A program made the position numbers and the translations under genes. 64,000 bases of DNA from Clostridium sp. Lineage in GTDB: Bacteria > Bacillota > Clostridia > TANB77 > CAG-508. Under the pieces are notes generated by a model. That model had not been told where the DNA came from, ran no database searches, and saw nothing but the letters and a program-made list of their open reading frames with translations. The stretch covers positions 1-64,000 of the forward strand of contig JAHAKD010000004.1 in assembly GCA_018371855.1 (NCBI GenBank). Reading direction: 5' to 3'. Shown in pieces: positions 40,727 through 49,468 of this stretch; the first letter of the stretch is position 1, and each line of letters opens with the position of its first letter.

Positions 40727-40797
40727 TAGTATACCATAGCAAAGTGGTAAATATTTTAAAGGTTGCTATATCAATGCAACTCTATTAGGAGGTAAAT

Positions 40798-41742
40798 ATG
40801 ATTGAATTTGAAAAGCCAGACATACAATGCTTGGAAGTTGATGAAAAAAGAAATTATTCTAAATTCGTTTGTGAACCATTAGAACGTGGATATGGTGTAA
40901 CAATAGGTAATTCATTAAGAAGAATATTACTTTCTTCTTTACCTGGAACAGCAATTACAAGTATTAAAATAGAAGGTGTTTTACATGAATTCTCTACAAT
41001 TCCAAATGTAGTGGAAGACGTGCCAGAACTTATTGTTAACTTAAAAGATGTTCGTCTAAAAATGGATGGAAATGAAGAGAGAGTTATTAGAATTGATGCA
41101 AAAGAAGGAGAAGTTACAGCTGGAGATATAATAACTGATGGTGTTGTAGAAGTTTTAAATAAAGACTTACATATCGCAACAGTTTCAGAAGGTGGACATT
41201 TAGTTATTGAAATGACAGTTAATACAGGAAGAGGATATAATACTGCAGAACAAAACAAGAAAGAAGGACAAGATATATCTGTACTTCCAATAGATTCAAT
41301 TTATACACCTGTAAAGAAAGTAAACTACTCTGTAGAAAATACTAGAGTTGGACAAATGGTAGATTATGATAAATTAGTAATAGAAGTTTGGACAGATGGT
41401 AGTTTAAAACCATATGAGGCTCTTAGCCTAGCTGCTAAAGTTATGACTGGACACTTAGAATTATTTATTGATTTATCAGAAGCTGCAAAAAATACTCAAG
41501 TAATGGTAGAAAAAGAAGAATCTAAGAAAGAAAAAGTATTAGAAATGACAATAGAAGACTTAGAGCTTTCTGTACGTTCATTTAACTGTTTAAAAAGAGC
41601 TGGTATTGTAACAGTAGAAGATTTAGTAAATAAAACTCAGTCAGAAATGATGAAAGTAAGAAATTTAGGTAAAAAGTCATTAGATGAAGTAACAAATAAA
41701 TTACATTCATTAGGATTAGACTTTGCGCCAGATGATGATTAA
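40798..41742 (+). CDS. rpoA: DNA-directed RNA polymerase subunit alpha
   Basis: The alpha dimer nucleates RNA polymerase and binds UP elements and activators. The 314-residue protein has the N-terminal domain with ERGYGVTIGNSLRRILLSSLPGTAI and LKDVRLK, and a C-terminal domain (about 245-310) with IEDLELSVRSFNCLKRAGI and KVRNLGKKSLDEV. ATG 40798 follows AGGAGGT. Its place between rpsD and rplQ is standard. rpoB and rpoC are elsewhere. Confidence 0.98.
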   Translation: MIEFEKPDIQCLEVDEKRNYSKFVCEPLERGYGVTIGNSLRRILLSSLPGTAITSIKIEGVLHEFSTIPNVVEDVPELIVNLKDVRLKMDGNEERVIRIDAKEGEVTAGDIITDGVVEVLNKDLHIATVSEGGHLVIEMTVNTGRGYNTAEQNKKEGQDISVLPIDSIYTPVKKVNYSVENTRVGQMVDYDKLVIEVWTDGSLKPYEALSLAAKVMTGHLELFIDLSEAAKNTQVMVEKEESKKEKVLEMTIEDLELSVRSFNCLKRAGIVTVEDLVNKTQSEMMKVRNLGKKSLDEVTNKLHSLGLDFAPDDD

Positions 41743-41767
41743 AATAAATTAGAAAGGTGTGAAAGAA

Positions 41768-42301
41768 GTGGCAAAGAATAGAAAACTTGGAAAAACAACT
41801 GCACAAAGAAAAGCAATGCTAAGAACACAAGTAACTGATTTATTAGTAAACGAAAAAATAACTACAACATTAGCTAGAGCTAAAGAAACTCAAGCTATTG
41901 CTAATAGCCTAATTGCTTTAGCTATTAAAGAAAAAGATAATTTCCAAATGGAAGACAAAAAAATAGTAAGAGCAAAAAGAGATACTAATGGAAACAAAGT
42001 TACAGAATTAGTAAAAAGCAAAAATGGTAATGAATATTTAAAAGTTGTTAAAGAAGAAGTAACAGAAAAAAGACAAAAAGATATGCCTTCAAGATTAAAT
42101 GCAAGAAGAAAAATAATGAATACTGTTTGCAAAGTTAAAGATGCAGATGGAAGAAACATAGACATTCCAGCAAAATTATTTGGAGAATTAGCTGAAAGAT
42201 ATGCTACAGCTGGAAAAGTTGGAGGATATACAAGAATAATTAAAGTAGGACCTCGTAAAGGTGACGCTGCAGAAATGGCAATATTAGAATTATTAAAATA
42301 A
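41768..42301 (+). CDS. rplQ: 50S ribosomal protein L17
   Basis: L17 lies near the tunnel exit. The 177-residue protein has the family start AKNRKLGKTTAQRKAMLRTQVTDLLVNEKI, but is about 55 residues longer than the Bacillus protein because of an insertion around residues 65-115 (charged, KNGNEYLKVVKEEVTEKRQ). The ending GGYTRIIKVGPRKGDAAEMAILEL is conserved. Longer L17 forms occur in Clostridia. GTG 41768 is preferred to GTG 41759, which is part of the AAAGGTG ribosome binding site. Last gene of the cluster. Confidence 0.96.
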   Translation: MAKNRKLGKTTAQRKAMLRTQVTDLLVNEKITTTLARAKETQAIANSLIALAIKEKDNFQMEDKKIVRAKRDTNGNKVTELVKSKNGNEYLKVVKEEVTEKRQKDMPSRLNARRKIMNTVCKVKDADGRNIDIPAKLFGELAERYATAGKVGGYTRIIKVGPRKGDAAEMAILELLK

Positions 42302-42317
42302 TTAATAAATATATATA

Positions 42318-42372
42318 AACTACACCTAAAATATTAAATATAATTTAGTATTTTAGGTGTAGTTTTTTTAAT
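42318..42372 (+). terminator. Terminator of the ribosomal cluster
   Basis: AACTACACCTAAAATA (42318-42333) and its exact complement (42349-42364) form a 16-bp stem with a 15-nt loop and a T8 tract. Confidence 0.95.
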
Positions 42373-42402
42373 AATGTAAATAATTCATATATAGGAGGAT
42401 AT

Positions 42403-43224
42403 ATGAATTTTATTTGGGAAATTATAAAATTAATAATAGAATTATTAGTCATAATCTTTGTATCTAAGAATCTATTAGTTCCAGTACTTAGAAAAGTTGG
42501 AGAACTTTTAGAATTAAAGCCACAGACTATAGGGAATATTTCGGGAATAGCGACAAGTATTCCTGAATTTTTAACAGTAACATTTTCTTCTATTAGTGGA
42601 ATGGCAAAGGCAGGTATATTTAATATATTAAGTTCAAATATTATTAATAGTATTCAATATATATTAGCTATGGCTATAAATAAAAATCTAAGAATTTTAA
42701 AAAATAAAGCATTAAAAATAAATCTTGTATTGGTATTAATAACGATAATAATTCCAATAATTATTTGGAAATTTAATGTAGGAAATAGTGTAGGAATAGC
42801 AGTAATATATATTATATTATTTTATGTTTTCAATAAAATAAATAAGCATTATAATGGAAAATTAAATATGGAAACTAAAGAAACAATTTCACATGTAAAA
42901 ACAAATAAAAAGAAGATACCTATTTATCTTACATATATTGTGCTAATAGGAATTATCTTATATTTAGTAGGAAATTTGTTAAGTGACACTCTAGAAAATT
43001 TACGCTTTATTTTTAATGTTTCAGAAATTATTATAGGTATAATCTTGGGGATTGCAACAAGTATACCAGAATTTGTTACATTTATAGAAAGTCAAAAATT
43101 TCATAAAAATAGTAATGAAGAATTAGGTGTAATAGAAGCTAGTAATAATCTTTTGGTATCCAATACATTAAATTTATTTGTAATTCAATCAATTTCAATC
43201 ATAATTATAAATTTTTTGGAATAA
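42403..43224 (+). CDS. Sodium/calcium exchanger-like (CaCA) membrane protein
   Basis: The 273-residue protein has about ten membrane segments arranged as two halves, each with the same motif: GIATSIPEFLT at 48-58 and GIATSIPEFVT at 216-226. This is the alpha-repeat signature of CaCA exchangers (G-(I/T)-S-x-PE), whose Glu binds the transported cation. A hydrophilic linker lies at about 150-170. It is shorter than typical CaCA proteins (about 320), and the cation is not known. ATG 42403 follows TAGGAGGAT. It stands alone after the ribosomal cluster terminator. Confidence 0.75.
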   Translation: MNFIWEIIKLIIELLVIIFVSKNLLVPVLRKVGELLELKPQTIGNISGIATSIPEFLTVTFSSISGMAKAGIFNILSSNIINSIQYILAMAINKNLRILKNKALKINLVLVLITIIIPIIIWKFNVGNSVGIAVIYIILFYVFNKINKHYNGKLNMETKETISHVKTNKKKIPIYLTYIVLIGIILYLVGNLLSDTLENLRFIFNVSEIIIGIILGIATSIPEFVTFIESQKFHKNSNEELGVIEASNNLLVSNTLNLFVIQSISIIIINFLE

Positions 43225-43272
43225 TTTGAGAAAATTTGAATATACTTACTATAGGATGATTGAGGTGATAAA

Positions 43273-43560
43273 ATGATTTATGAAACATATATTAAAGAAA
43301 GTAAAATTATAGACAAAACAGATGAAGAGAAAAGTCTTGATTTAGTTAAGTCATTAATAAAGACAAAAATGGATTTAGAATTGGCAAATAAAAATTTTGA
43401 ATTTGCTGATGGAGAGCTTGTAGATTATTATGCATATCAAATAAAGGCCAATCAAGCTAAAATAAATTATTTATTAAAAAAGATAAAAAGAAGAGGACTA
43501 ATAATAGATAATATTCAAGAAAGAGATATTAGAAATTTAACTAAACAAGAAGCAATGTAA
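43273..43560 (+). CDS. yaaL: DUF2508 (YaaL-like) protein
   Basis: The 95-residue helical protein matches DUF2508: an N-terminal KSLDLVKSLIKTKMDLELANKNFEFADGELVDYYAYQIKANQAK stretch typical of the family, followed by LNYLLKKIKRRG-type helix. In Bacillus yaaL lies beside bofA, as it does here, which supports the call. The function is not established. ATG 43273 follows GAGGTGAT. recR, a common upstream neighbour, is not present. Confidence 0.85.
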   Translation: MIYETYIKESKIIDKTDEEKSLDLVKSLIKTKMDLELANKNFEFADGELVDYYAYQIKANQAKINYLLKKIKRRGLIIDNIQERDIRNLTKQEAM

Positions 43561-43608
43561 TGTATATTTGTCCATATACTGTCATAAATATTAGTAGGAG
43601 TGATGTAT

Positions 43609-43872
43609 ATGGACTATAATAATATGTTAGTTTTTGCAGCATCAATATGTTTTATATTTTTATTTGGAAGAATATTTGTAAAACCACTTAAATTTGTATG
43701 CAAATTAGCACTAAATTCAGTTCTAGGAGGTTTACTAATATTAATAATAAATTATATAGGGCAAGGCTTTAATTTTCATATAGGGCTAAATATTTTTACA
43801 TCTGCCCTAGTTGGATTATTGGGACTGCCAGGTGCAGTGCTATTAATAATATTGCAATTATTTATTATATAA
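43609..43872 (+). CDS. bofA: Pro-sigma-K processing inhibitor BofA
   Basis: BofA holds the SpoIVFB protease inactive in the outer forespore membrane until the sigma-K checkpoint is met. The 87-residue protein has two or three membrane segments and the family pattern FGRIFVKPLKFVCKLALNSVLGGLLILIINYIG with the conserved Asn, then GLNIFTSALVGLLGLPGAVLLIILQL. ATG 43609 is 8 nt from TAGGAG; GTG 43600 and ATG 43603 are too near. It indicates a spore former. Confidence 0.9.
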   Translation: MDYNNMLVFAASICFIFLFGRIFVKPLKFVCKLALNSVLGGLLILIINYIGQGFNFHIGLNIFTSALVGLLGLPGAVLLIILQLFII

Positions 43873-43887
43873 AATAAAAAATTATTT

Positions 43888-43914
43888 TTGAATGTAAAAT
43901 GTATATGATATAAT
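43888..43914 (+). promoter_or_regulatory. Candidate promoter of a short transcript
   Basis: TTGAAT (43888-43893) and TATAAT (43909-43914) have a 15-nt spacer (16 if TTTGAA is used). About 85 nt later a terminator begins, with no gene of normal size between. Confidence 0.4.
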
Positions 43915-43959
43915 TCAATTACGAAAGATATTCTTAGTTAAAAAGAATGGAGAAATAAA

Positions 43960-43995
43960 ATGATTTTAAGATATAAACAAAAAAGCGACTTTTAA
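43960..43995 (+). other. Eleven-codon frame ending in a terminator
   Basis: GGAG (43949-43952) precedes ATG 43960, which opens MILRYKQKSDF and stops in the terminator stem. With the promoter upstream it could be a tiny peptide gene or a small RNA. It is listed at low confidence. Confidence 0.2.
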
Positions 43996-44006
43996 AGTCG
44001 CTTTTT
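43981..44006. terminator. Two-way terminator between bofA and glmS
   Basis: AAAAGCGACTTT and AAAGTCGCTTTT form about 11 bp with a tight loop, with A's before and T's after. Confidence 0.85.
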
Positions 44007-44013
44007 GTGATAC

Positions 44014-44078
44014 AGGAAAAAAGGAACGTCCCAAAATCCCTAACGATATAGGAAAAAAGGAAAATCACTAAAATCCCT
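44014..44078. repeat. Dispersed repeat, copy B, as a degenerate tandem pair
   Basis: AGGAAAAAAGGAACGTCCC with AAAATCCCT (44014-44041) is followed after 9 nt by AGGAAAAAAGGAAAATCACT with AAAATCCCT (44051-44078), a decayed second unit. The first is the reverse complement of copies A and D. It lies just beyond the glmS stop and reaches its last codon. Confidence 0.7.
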
Positions 44079-45900
44079 ATTCAACTGTTACAGATTTTGC
44101 TAAATTTCTAGGCTTATCAACATCTAATCCTTTTTCTTTTGAAATATAATATGAAAGTAATTGTAAAGGTATTATAGATAAAACTGGAGATAAACAAGGC
44201 TCTGTATCAGGAATGTTTATTACTTTAAAGAATTGTGATTCATTTATTTTTTGATTTGTAATTACTAAAGTTTTAGCTCCTCTTGTAATAACTTCTTGGA
44301 TATTACTAATTGTTTTTTCAACCAAATTAGGATTTGTAATGATTCCTATTACTGTAACATCATTTTCTATTAAAGCTATAGGTCCATGCTTTAATTCACC
44401 TGCTGCATAGCTCTCAGAATGAATATATGAAATTTCTTTTAATTTTAAAGATCCTTCAGATGCTACATAGTAATCTACACCTCTACCTAAGAAGAACATA
44501 TCTGTTTCTTTGTATACAATATTAGCGAAGTTTTTAACTTCTGCAACATTTCTTAATGTTATTTCTGCTTTTTTTGGTAATTCCAAAAGATTTTTTTTCA
44601 TTGAATCAATTGTTGAACTAGGAACTCTATCTAAAACTTCTGCAAAATATAATGCTAAAATATTTAATAAAACAACTTGTGAGGTATATGCTTTTGTAGA
44701 AGCAACAGCAATTTCTGGACCTGCATGTGTATAAATACAGTAGTCTGCTTCACGAGTTATAGAACTTCCAATAACATTAGCTAGTGCTATAGTTTTAGCT
44801 CCTTTGCTTTTAGCAAGTTTTAAAGCTGCAATAGTATCTGCTGTTTCACCAGATTGACTAATATAAATACATAAAGTATGTTCATCTATTAAAGGATCTC
44901 TGTATCTAAATTCTGATGCAATGTCAACTTCAGTTGGGATTTTACAGAAATTTTCGAAAGTTGCTTTTGTAGCAAGTCCAGCATTCATTGCTGTACCACA
45001 TGCAACAATATATATTCTATTAATTGTTTCTAAAAATTCTTTTGTTATTTCGAAATTATTAAAAGATATTTTACCTTCAGATAATTTAGAACCAATTGTT
45101 TCTCTTATTGCATTTGGTTGTTCATAAATTTCTTTTAACATGAAATCATCATAACCGTCTTTTTCTGCTGATGCAGTATTCCATTCAATATTTTTAACAA
45201 CTTTATCAATTTTATTTAAATCATTATCATAAAAATCTATATTATCTCTTGCTAATACAGCAAATTCTCTATCATTTAAGAAATAGAAGTCTTTAGTAAA
45301 TGATAAAATAGCAGGAATATCAGAAGAAATATAATTTTCATCTAAACCTCTACCAATAACTAAAGGACTATCCTGTCTTACGACAATCATATTGTCTGGA
45401 TAATATTTGCATAAGATTTCTAAAGCAAAACTACCTTTTAAATCATCACAAGCTAGTTTAACAGCTTTTAAGAAATTATTTTCTTTTTTATAATAAAGAT
45501 TAATTAAATTTGGAATAACTTCTGTATCTGTATCAGAAAGGAAAGTGTATCCATTGTCTTCCAAAAATTTTCTTAGTTCATGATAATTTTCTATTATTCC
45601 ATTATGCACAACAGCAAATAGTTTATCTTTATCATAATGTGGATGAGAATTAACAGCAGAAGGTTTTCCATGTGTTGCCCATCTAGTATGACCAATACCA
45701 ATAGTACCTTCTAAATTGTTTATTCCATCCATTGCATCTAAATTTGCAATTCTTCCTTTTTCTTTTATAACTTTTATGCCATCTTTTTCTACTGTGGCAA
45801 TTCCTGAAGAGTCATAACCTCTGTATTCTAATCTAAGTAAACCATTAATTAAAATTGGTTTCGCTTTTTTTGTTCCTATATAACCAATAATTCCGCACAT
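44077..45900 (-). CDS. glmS: Glutamine-fructose-6-phosphate aminotransferase (isomerising)
   Basis: GlmS makes glucosamine 6-phosphate, the first step to peptidoglycan amino sugars. The 607-residue protein starts MCGIIGYIG with the catalytic Cys at position 2, has LEYRGYDSSGI, GHTRWATHGKPS and VVHNGIIENY of the glutaminase domain, and two SIS domains with SQSGETADT and ending DVDKPRNLAKSVTVE. Length is normal. The start at 45900 has AGGAGGTACAATATATT upstream on the minus strand. A glmS ribozyme lies in its leader, so excess glucosamine 6-phosphate should lead to cleavage of its mRNA. Confidence 0.98.
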   Translation of the reverse strand: MCGIIGYIGTKKAKPILINGLLRLEYRGYDSSGIATVEKDGIKVIKEKGRIANLDAMDGINNLEGTIGIGHTRWATHGKPSAVNSHPHYDKDKLFAVVHNGIIENYHELRKFLEDNGYTFLSDTDTEVIPNLINLYYKKENNFLKAVKLACDDLKGSFALEILCKYYPDNMIVVRQDSPLVIGRGLDENYISSDIPAILSFTKDFYFLNDREFAVLARDNIDFYDNDLNKIDKVVKNIEWNTASAEKDGYDDFMLKEIYEQPNAIRETIGSKLSEGKISFNNFEITKEFLETINRIYIVACGTAMNAGLATKATFENFCKIPTEVDIASEFRYRDPLIDEHTLCIYISQSGETADTIAALKLAKSKGAKTIALANVIGSSITREADYCIYTHAGPEIAVASTKAYTSQVVLLNILALYFAEVLDRVPSSTIDSMKKNLLELPKKAEITLRNVAEVKNFANIVYKETDMFFLGRGVDYYVASEGSLKLKEISYIHSESYAAGELKHGPIALIENDVTVIGIITNPNLVEKTISNIQEVITRGAKTLVITNQKINESQFFKVINIPDTEPCLSPVLSIIPLQLLSYYISKEKGLDVDKPRNLAKSVTVE

Positions 45901-45939
45901 AATATATTGTACCTCCTATAAAAAAATAGCCAAAAAGTA

Positions 45940-46084
45940 ACAATATAGCTACACAATTAGATTTGTTCCACTATTACTAGTAGGTTTTGCTAATATTTAT
46001 GGTAGTAGCATACCACAGAGTACCCGCCGAAAAATTCGATTAACTCTGACCTCGTCAACACAAAAATGTGTCCTGGCGCTTAAA
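45940..46084 (-). ncRNA. glmS ribozyme-riboswitch
   Basis: On the minus strand the leader reads AAGCGCCAGGAC, then GTTGACGAGGTCAGAG, ATCGAATTTTTCGGCGGGTA and CTCTGTGGTATGCTACTACC, the conserved core of the glmS self-cleaving ribozyme. Cleavage is expected just 5' of the GCGCC at 46079. A GCTAC/GTAGC pair closes the 3' domain near 45946-45952. Bounds at the 3' side are approximate. Confidence 0.95.
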
Positions 46085-46211
46085 GATTGTCATTTATATA
46101 ATATAAAATTTCCTCCTTTCAAACTATGATTATTTTGTAAACTTTTTGGCTTACGGTATTATATTATAATAAAAATGAAAAAGTATCAAGTCCTTAATAA
46201 AATTATAGGTA

Positions 46212-46240
46212 TTGCTAAATTTAAGAGAAGTGTATAAAAT
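46212..46240 (+). promoter_or_regulatory. Promoter of the gene at 46294 and uvrC
   Basis: TTGCTA (46212-46217), a 17-nt spacer and TAAAAT (46235-46240) lie 53 nt before ATG 46294. Confidence 0.5.
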
Positions 46241-46293
46241 GAACAAGTGTAACAAATGGTTTTGTTTATTCATCCTGAATTGGAGGAAAAAGT

Positions 46294-46569
46294 ATGATAG
46301 TAAGGATGGATGATTTCTACCGGATTAACTACAAAGGAAGAAAGTTTGATTTTAAAGTTTTAGAACTTAAAGAGTCCACGCAAATGTGTATAGTGGGAAG
46401 CGAGGAAAAGGACATATTGCCAAGAATTTTGGGAAAGATGTATTGGAAATTACCTCAGTGTTTAGGTGTATTTCTGCATTTTATGAATATTGAAACAAGA
46501 ATTAAACGATGGTATAATATATTGTATGATAATCATTTATTAACAAAATATGAAAAAGTTAATAAATAG
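46294..46569 (+). CDS. Hypothetical protein upstream of uvrC
   Basis: The 91-residue protein is not recognised. It is rich in Lys, Arg and aromatic residues (MDDFYRINYKGRKFDFKVL, RIKRWYNILY), has two Cys, and no membrane segment or signal peptide. Base use is somewhat less AT-rich than in its neighbours (CGG, GGA, GTG codons). ATG 46294 follows TTGGAGG. It ends 13 nt before uvrC and would share its transcript. A regulator or a small acquired gene are both possible; nothing decides. Confidence 0.6.
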   Translation: MIVRMDDFYRINYKGRKFDFKVLELKESTQMCIVGSEEKDILPRILGKMYWKLPQCLGVFLHFMNIETRIKRWYNILYDNHLLTKYEKVNK

Positions 46570-46582
46570 GAGAGGTATTAAA

Positions 46583-48382
46583 ATGCATAATAATAAGTTT
46601 AATATAGAAGAGGAGATTAAAAAGTTACCATCTAAACCAGGTGTATATCTTATGCACGATAAAAATAATAATATTATATACGTTGGTAAAGCTATTTCAC
46701 TAAAAAGGAGAGTTACATCATATTTTAGGAAAACAAATAAAACTGAACGTATAAAAAAGATGGTGTCTTTAGTTGATTATTTCGAATATATAGTTGTAAA
46801 TAACGAAGCAGAAGCATTAATTTTAGAATGTAATTTAATTAAAAAATATAGACCAAAATTTAATGTATTGCTAAAAGATGATAAAACATATCCATATATA
46901 AAAATTGATGTAAAATCAGATTTCCCAAATGTAATTATAACAAGAAGATTAATAAATGATGGTTCAAAATATTTTGGACCATATGCAAACCCTGGGGCCG
47001 CAAAAGAAATGGTGGATTTTATAAAAAGCAAATATAAAATTAGGCAATGTAGAAATTTTAAATCTACACAAAGACCATGCCTAAATTACCATATAAAAAA
47101 ATGTTTTGCTCCATGTGTGGGATATATTTCTAAAGAAGACTATAGAAAGCAGATTGATGAGATAATAGATTTATTAGATGGAAAGACTAGTAAAATAATA
47201 AAAGAACTTGGAATGCAAATGGAAGAAGCATCTAAAAAACTAGATTTTGAAAAGGCTGCATATTTAAGAGATAAAATGGTTGCAATCGAAAGAATTTCAG
47301 AAAAACAAAGAGTATCAAATATATCAGAAAATAATATAGATGTGATAGGAATTGCAAAAAACGATTTAGAAGTTTGTGTAGAGATATTTTTTGTAAGAGG
47401 AAGTAAAATGGTTGGCAGAGAATATTATTTCTTTCAAGATTTATTTGATATGTCAGACAGTGAGATTTTATCAGGTTTTATAAAACAATATTATATGGAT
47501 AATCCTAATTTACCAAACAAAATTATGATGAGATATGAACCAGAAGATAAAGAAACGATAGAAGAATGGCTTTCTAATATTGCAAATCATAAGGTAGAGA
47601 TAAAAACGCCACAAAAAGGAGAGAAACTACGTTTTGTTGAAATGGCAGAAAATAATGCAGAAGTTACATTAAAAAATAAATTCGAAGATAAAAATAGTCT
47701 ATTGTTAGAACTAAAAGATGTATTAAAGATGGATAAAATACCCAGAAAAATTGAATGTTATGATATATCTAATATATCTGGGACAAATATGGTTGCAGGA
47801 ATGTGTGTAATGCAGAATGGTATTATAAAAAAGAATCTATCTAGAAGATTTAAGATAAAAACAGTTTATGGTCAAGATGATCCAAGATGTATGGAAGAAG
47901 TAATAGAAAGAAGGTTAAAACATTCACTAAATGGAACTAGTACAGGATTTGGAAATTTACCAGATGTAATATTTGTAGATGGGGGAATTACACAAATTAG
48001 AGCTGCAAGAAAAGTAATTGATAAACTAAATGTAGATATAAAAATTTTTGGAATGGTAAAAAATGATAAACATAGGACCAGAGCTTTAATGGACGAAGAT
48101 AGAAATGAAATAGAAATATCAGAGGAATTATTAAACTTAATTACAAAATTCCAAGATACTGTTCATGATACTGCAATTTCTTATCATAAAAAATTACGTG
48201 AGAAAGAAATGACAGAATCAGCTCTAGATAAGATTTCAGGAATAGGTGAGGTAAAAAGAAATTTATTATTAAAAAGATTTAAGACTGTTAGTAATATAAA
48301 AAATGCATCACCTGAAGAGTTAATGACTGTAAAAGGAATAAATAGAGATTTAGCAATAAAAATAAAACAAGAATTACAATAA
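46583..48382 (+). CDS. uvrC: Excinuclease ABC subunit C
   Basis: UvrC makes both incisions in nucleotide excision repair. The 599-residue protein has a GIY-YIG domain (LPSKPGVYLMHD and IIYVGKAISLKRRV, residues about 12-95), the Cys-rich NFKSTQRPCLNYHIKKCFAPC segment, a UVR motif (KTSKIIKELG and LDFEKAAYLRDKM), the RNase H-like nuclease (CYDISNISGTNMVAGM, FVDGGITQI) and two C-terminal helix-hairpin-helix motifs. ATG 46583 is 7 nt from AGGAGAGG; an in-frame ATG at 46550 lies inside the previous gene. Mfd acts in the same pathway. Confidence 0.98.
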   Translation: MHNNKFNIEEEIKKLPSKPGVYLMHDKNNNIIYVGKAISLKRRVTSYFRKTNKTERIKKMVSLVDYFEYIVVNNEAEALILECNLIKKYRPKFNVLLKDDKTYPYIKIDVKSDFPNVIITRRLINDGSKYFGPYANPGAAKEMVDFIKSKYKIRQCRNFKSTQRPCLNYHIKKCFAPCVGYISKEDYRKQIDEIIDLLDGKTSKIIKELGMQMEEASKKLDFEKAAYLRDKMVAIERISEKQRVSNISENNIDVIGIAKNDLEVCVEIFFVRGSKMVGREYYFFQDLFDMSDSEILSGFIKQYYMDNPNLPNKIMMRYEPEDKETIEEWLSNIANHKVEIKTPQKGEKLRFVEMAENNAEVTLKNKFEDKNSLLLELKDVLKMDKIPRKIECYDISNISGTNMVAGMCVMQNGIIKKNLSRRFKIKTVYGQDDPRCMEEVIERRLKHSLNGTSTGFGNLPDVIFVDGGITQIRAARKVIDKLNVDIKIFGMVKNDKHRTRALMDEDRNEIEISEELLNLITKFQDTVHDTAISYHKKLREKEMTESALDKISGIGEVKRNLLLKRFKTVSNIKNASPEELMTVKGINRDLAIKIKQELQ

Positions 48383-48386
48383 GATA

Positions 48387-48425
48387 ATAAAAAGACTGCT
48401 TTCATACTAACGGGAGCAGTTTTTA
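48387..48425 (+). terminator. Weak terminator after uvrC
   Basis: GACTGCT and AGCAGTT form a short stem with a 14-nt loop followed by TTTTT. It is less convincing than others in the window. Confidence 0.5.
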
Positions 48426-48426
48426 A

Positions 48427-48455
48427 TAGACAAAATATGTAAAAAATGCTATAAT
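48427..48455 (+). promoter_or_regulatory. Promoter of the membrane protein gene at 48492
   Basis: TAGACA (48427-48432), a 17-nt spacer and TATAAT (48450-48455) precede ATG 48492 by 36 nt. Confidence 0.65.
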
Positions 48456-48491
48456 AATTATGTTTACAAAATGTTGAAAGGAGAAAAAATT

Positions 48492-49259
48492 ATGAGAAAA
48501 GAGCGGTCAGGTTATAAAATAGAAGATTTATTAGTAATAAAATCTCCAGAAACAGGAATCGCAGCGAAGGTGGAACTAAACGCAGACGGAACCAGAGTAG
48601 CAAGTCTTATGAATTGGACTGATGAAAACAAGCTGGGAATGAAAGCTATCGAAGAAGAAGAGAAACCAGCTAAAAAGAAAATAATAGTGGGAATGATACT
48701 TTTCTATTTGGCAATAACAGGAATATTTATTTGTATTTCTGGGGTTGCAGTTGGCTTAGTGACGGCATTATATTTTATTGCAATGACATTTGCTGCAATA
48801 TTTGTTCTATCGCAACAGATTATTTATGCAGTAAAGCATAAGGAAAAGGTGCAGTACGAAAGTATATTCAGAAAAGTTGATACTTGTTATATGCTAGGTA
48901 AGGAAATAAACGAAGCTAATATAAAAAATATAACAGTTAAGCCATTTATTCAAGAGCTTAGCGATAGAATGAATATTAACAATATTAGACAAATATTTTT
49001 GACGATTACTATCACTCCGTTTATATTACTTGTTTCATATGCCAACATAATTGCTCTACTTGTTATGGAAGCAGTTATATTTGTAATTTATATTACATCT
49101 ATAAAAAATGAGAAGTTGTTAGAAATATTGAACAAGACAAATGAACTTCTGGTATATAGGAAGCCAACAGAACAGCAAATTGAAGATGTTTTGTTTGGTT
49201 TCAATTATCTTAAAAACTGTGAAGAAACAGAAGTCGCAAGGTGGTTCTGCTTTCATTAA
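48492..49259 (+). CDS. Hypothetical integral membrane protein
   Basis: The 255-residue protein is not recognised. A soluble N-terminal part (1-65, EDLLVIKSPETGIAAKVELNADGTRVASL) precedes two membrane segments (about 68-115), a charged loop (120-165), two more membrane segments (about 168-210) and a soluble C-terminal tail ending RWFCFH. ATG 48492 follows GAAAGGAG; ATG 48471 lies before that site. Codon use is less AT-biased than in flanking genes, which hints at acquisition. It has its own promoter and terminator. Confidence 0.6.
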   Translation: MRKERSGYKIEDLLVIKSPETGIAAKVELNADGTRVASLMNWTDENKLGMKAIEEEEKPAKKKIIVGMILFYLAITGIFICISGVAVGLVTALYFIAMTFAAIFVLSQQIIYAVKHKEKVQYESIFRKVDTCYMLGKEINEANIKNITVKPFIQELSDRMNINNIRQIFLTITITPFILLVSYANIIALLVMEAVIFVIYITSIKNEKLLEILNKTNELLVYRKPTEQQIEDVLFGFNYLKNCEETEVARWFCFH

Positions 49260-49301
49260 AAATTTTTTCGATGGTTTTAACTTAAGTTAAACGAACAATG
49301 A

Positions 49302-49345
49302 AAAAACAGTCATAAACCTAGAATAGGTATGGCTGTTTTTTTTAT
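49302..49345 (+). terminator. Terminator of the gene at 48492
   Basis: CAGTCATA and TATGGCTG form a stem with a G-U pair, an inner CCTA/TAGG pairing, and eight T's after. Confidence 0.85.
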
Positions 49346-49405
49346 TTATTAAAATTATGAATCTAAAAAGAAATCAAAAATGTTGATGGAAATTAAATTA
49401 TACAA

Positions 49406-49460
49406 AAAGGGATTTAAGGACCGTACCCAAAAAAACTTCTCAGGACCGTCAAAAATCCTT
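49406..49460. repeat. Divergent dispersed repeat, copy C
   Basis: GGGATTTAAGGACCGTACCC (49410-49429) and AGGACCGTCAAAAATCC (49442-49458) resemble copy B with ACCGT instead of AACGT. It lies at the 3' end of deoD, as copy B does for glmS. Confidence 0.5.
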
Positions 49461-49468
49461 ATAAATTC

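Noticed and set aside
46050..46105. Small frame on the minus strand starting near 46098 with an AAAGGAGG upstream
   Set aside because: The spacing from AAAGGAGG to ATG is about 18 nt and the frame lies within the glmS ribozyme core.
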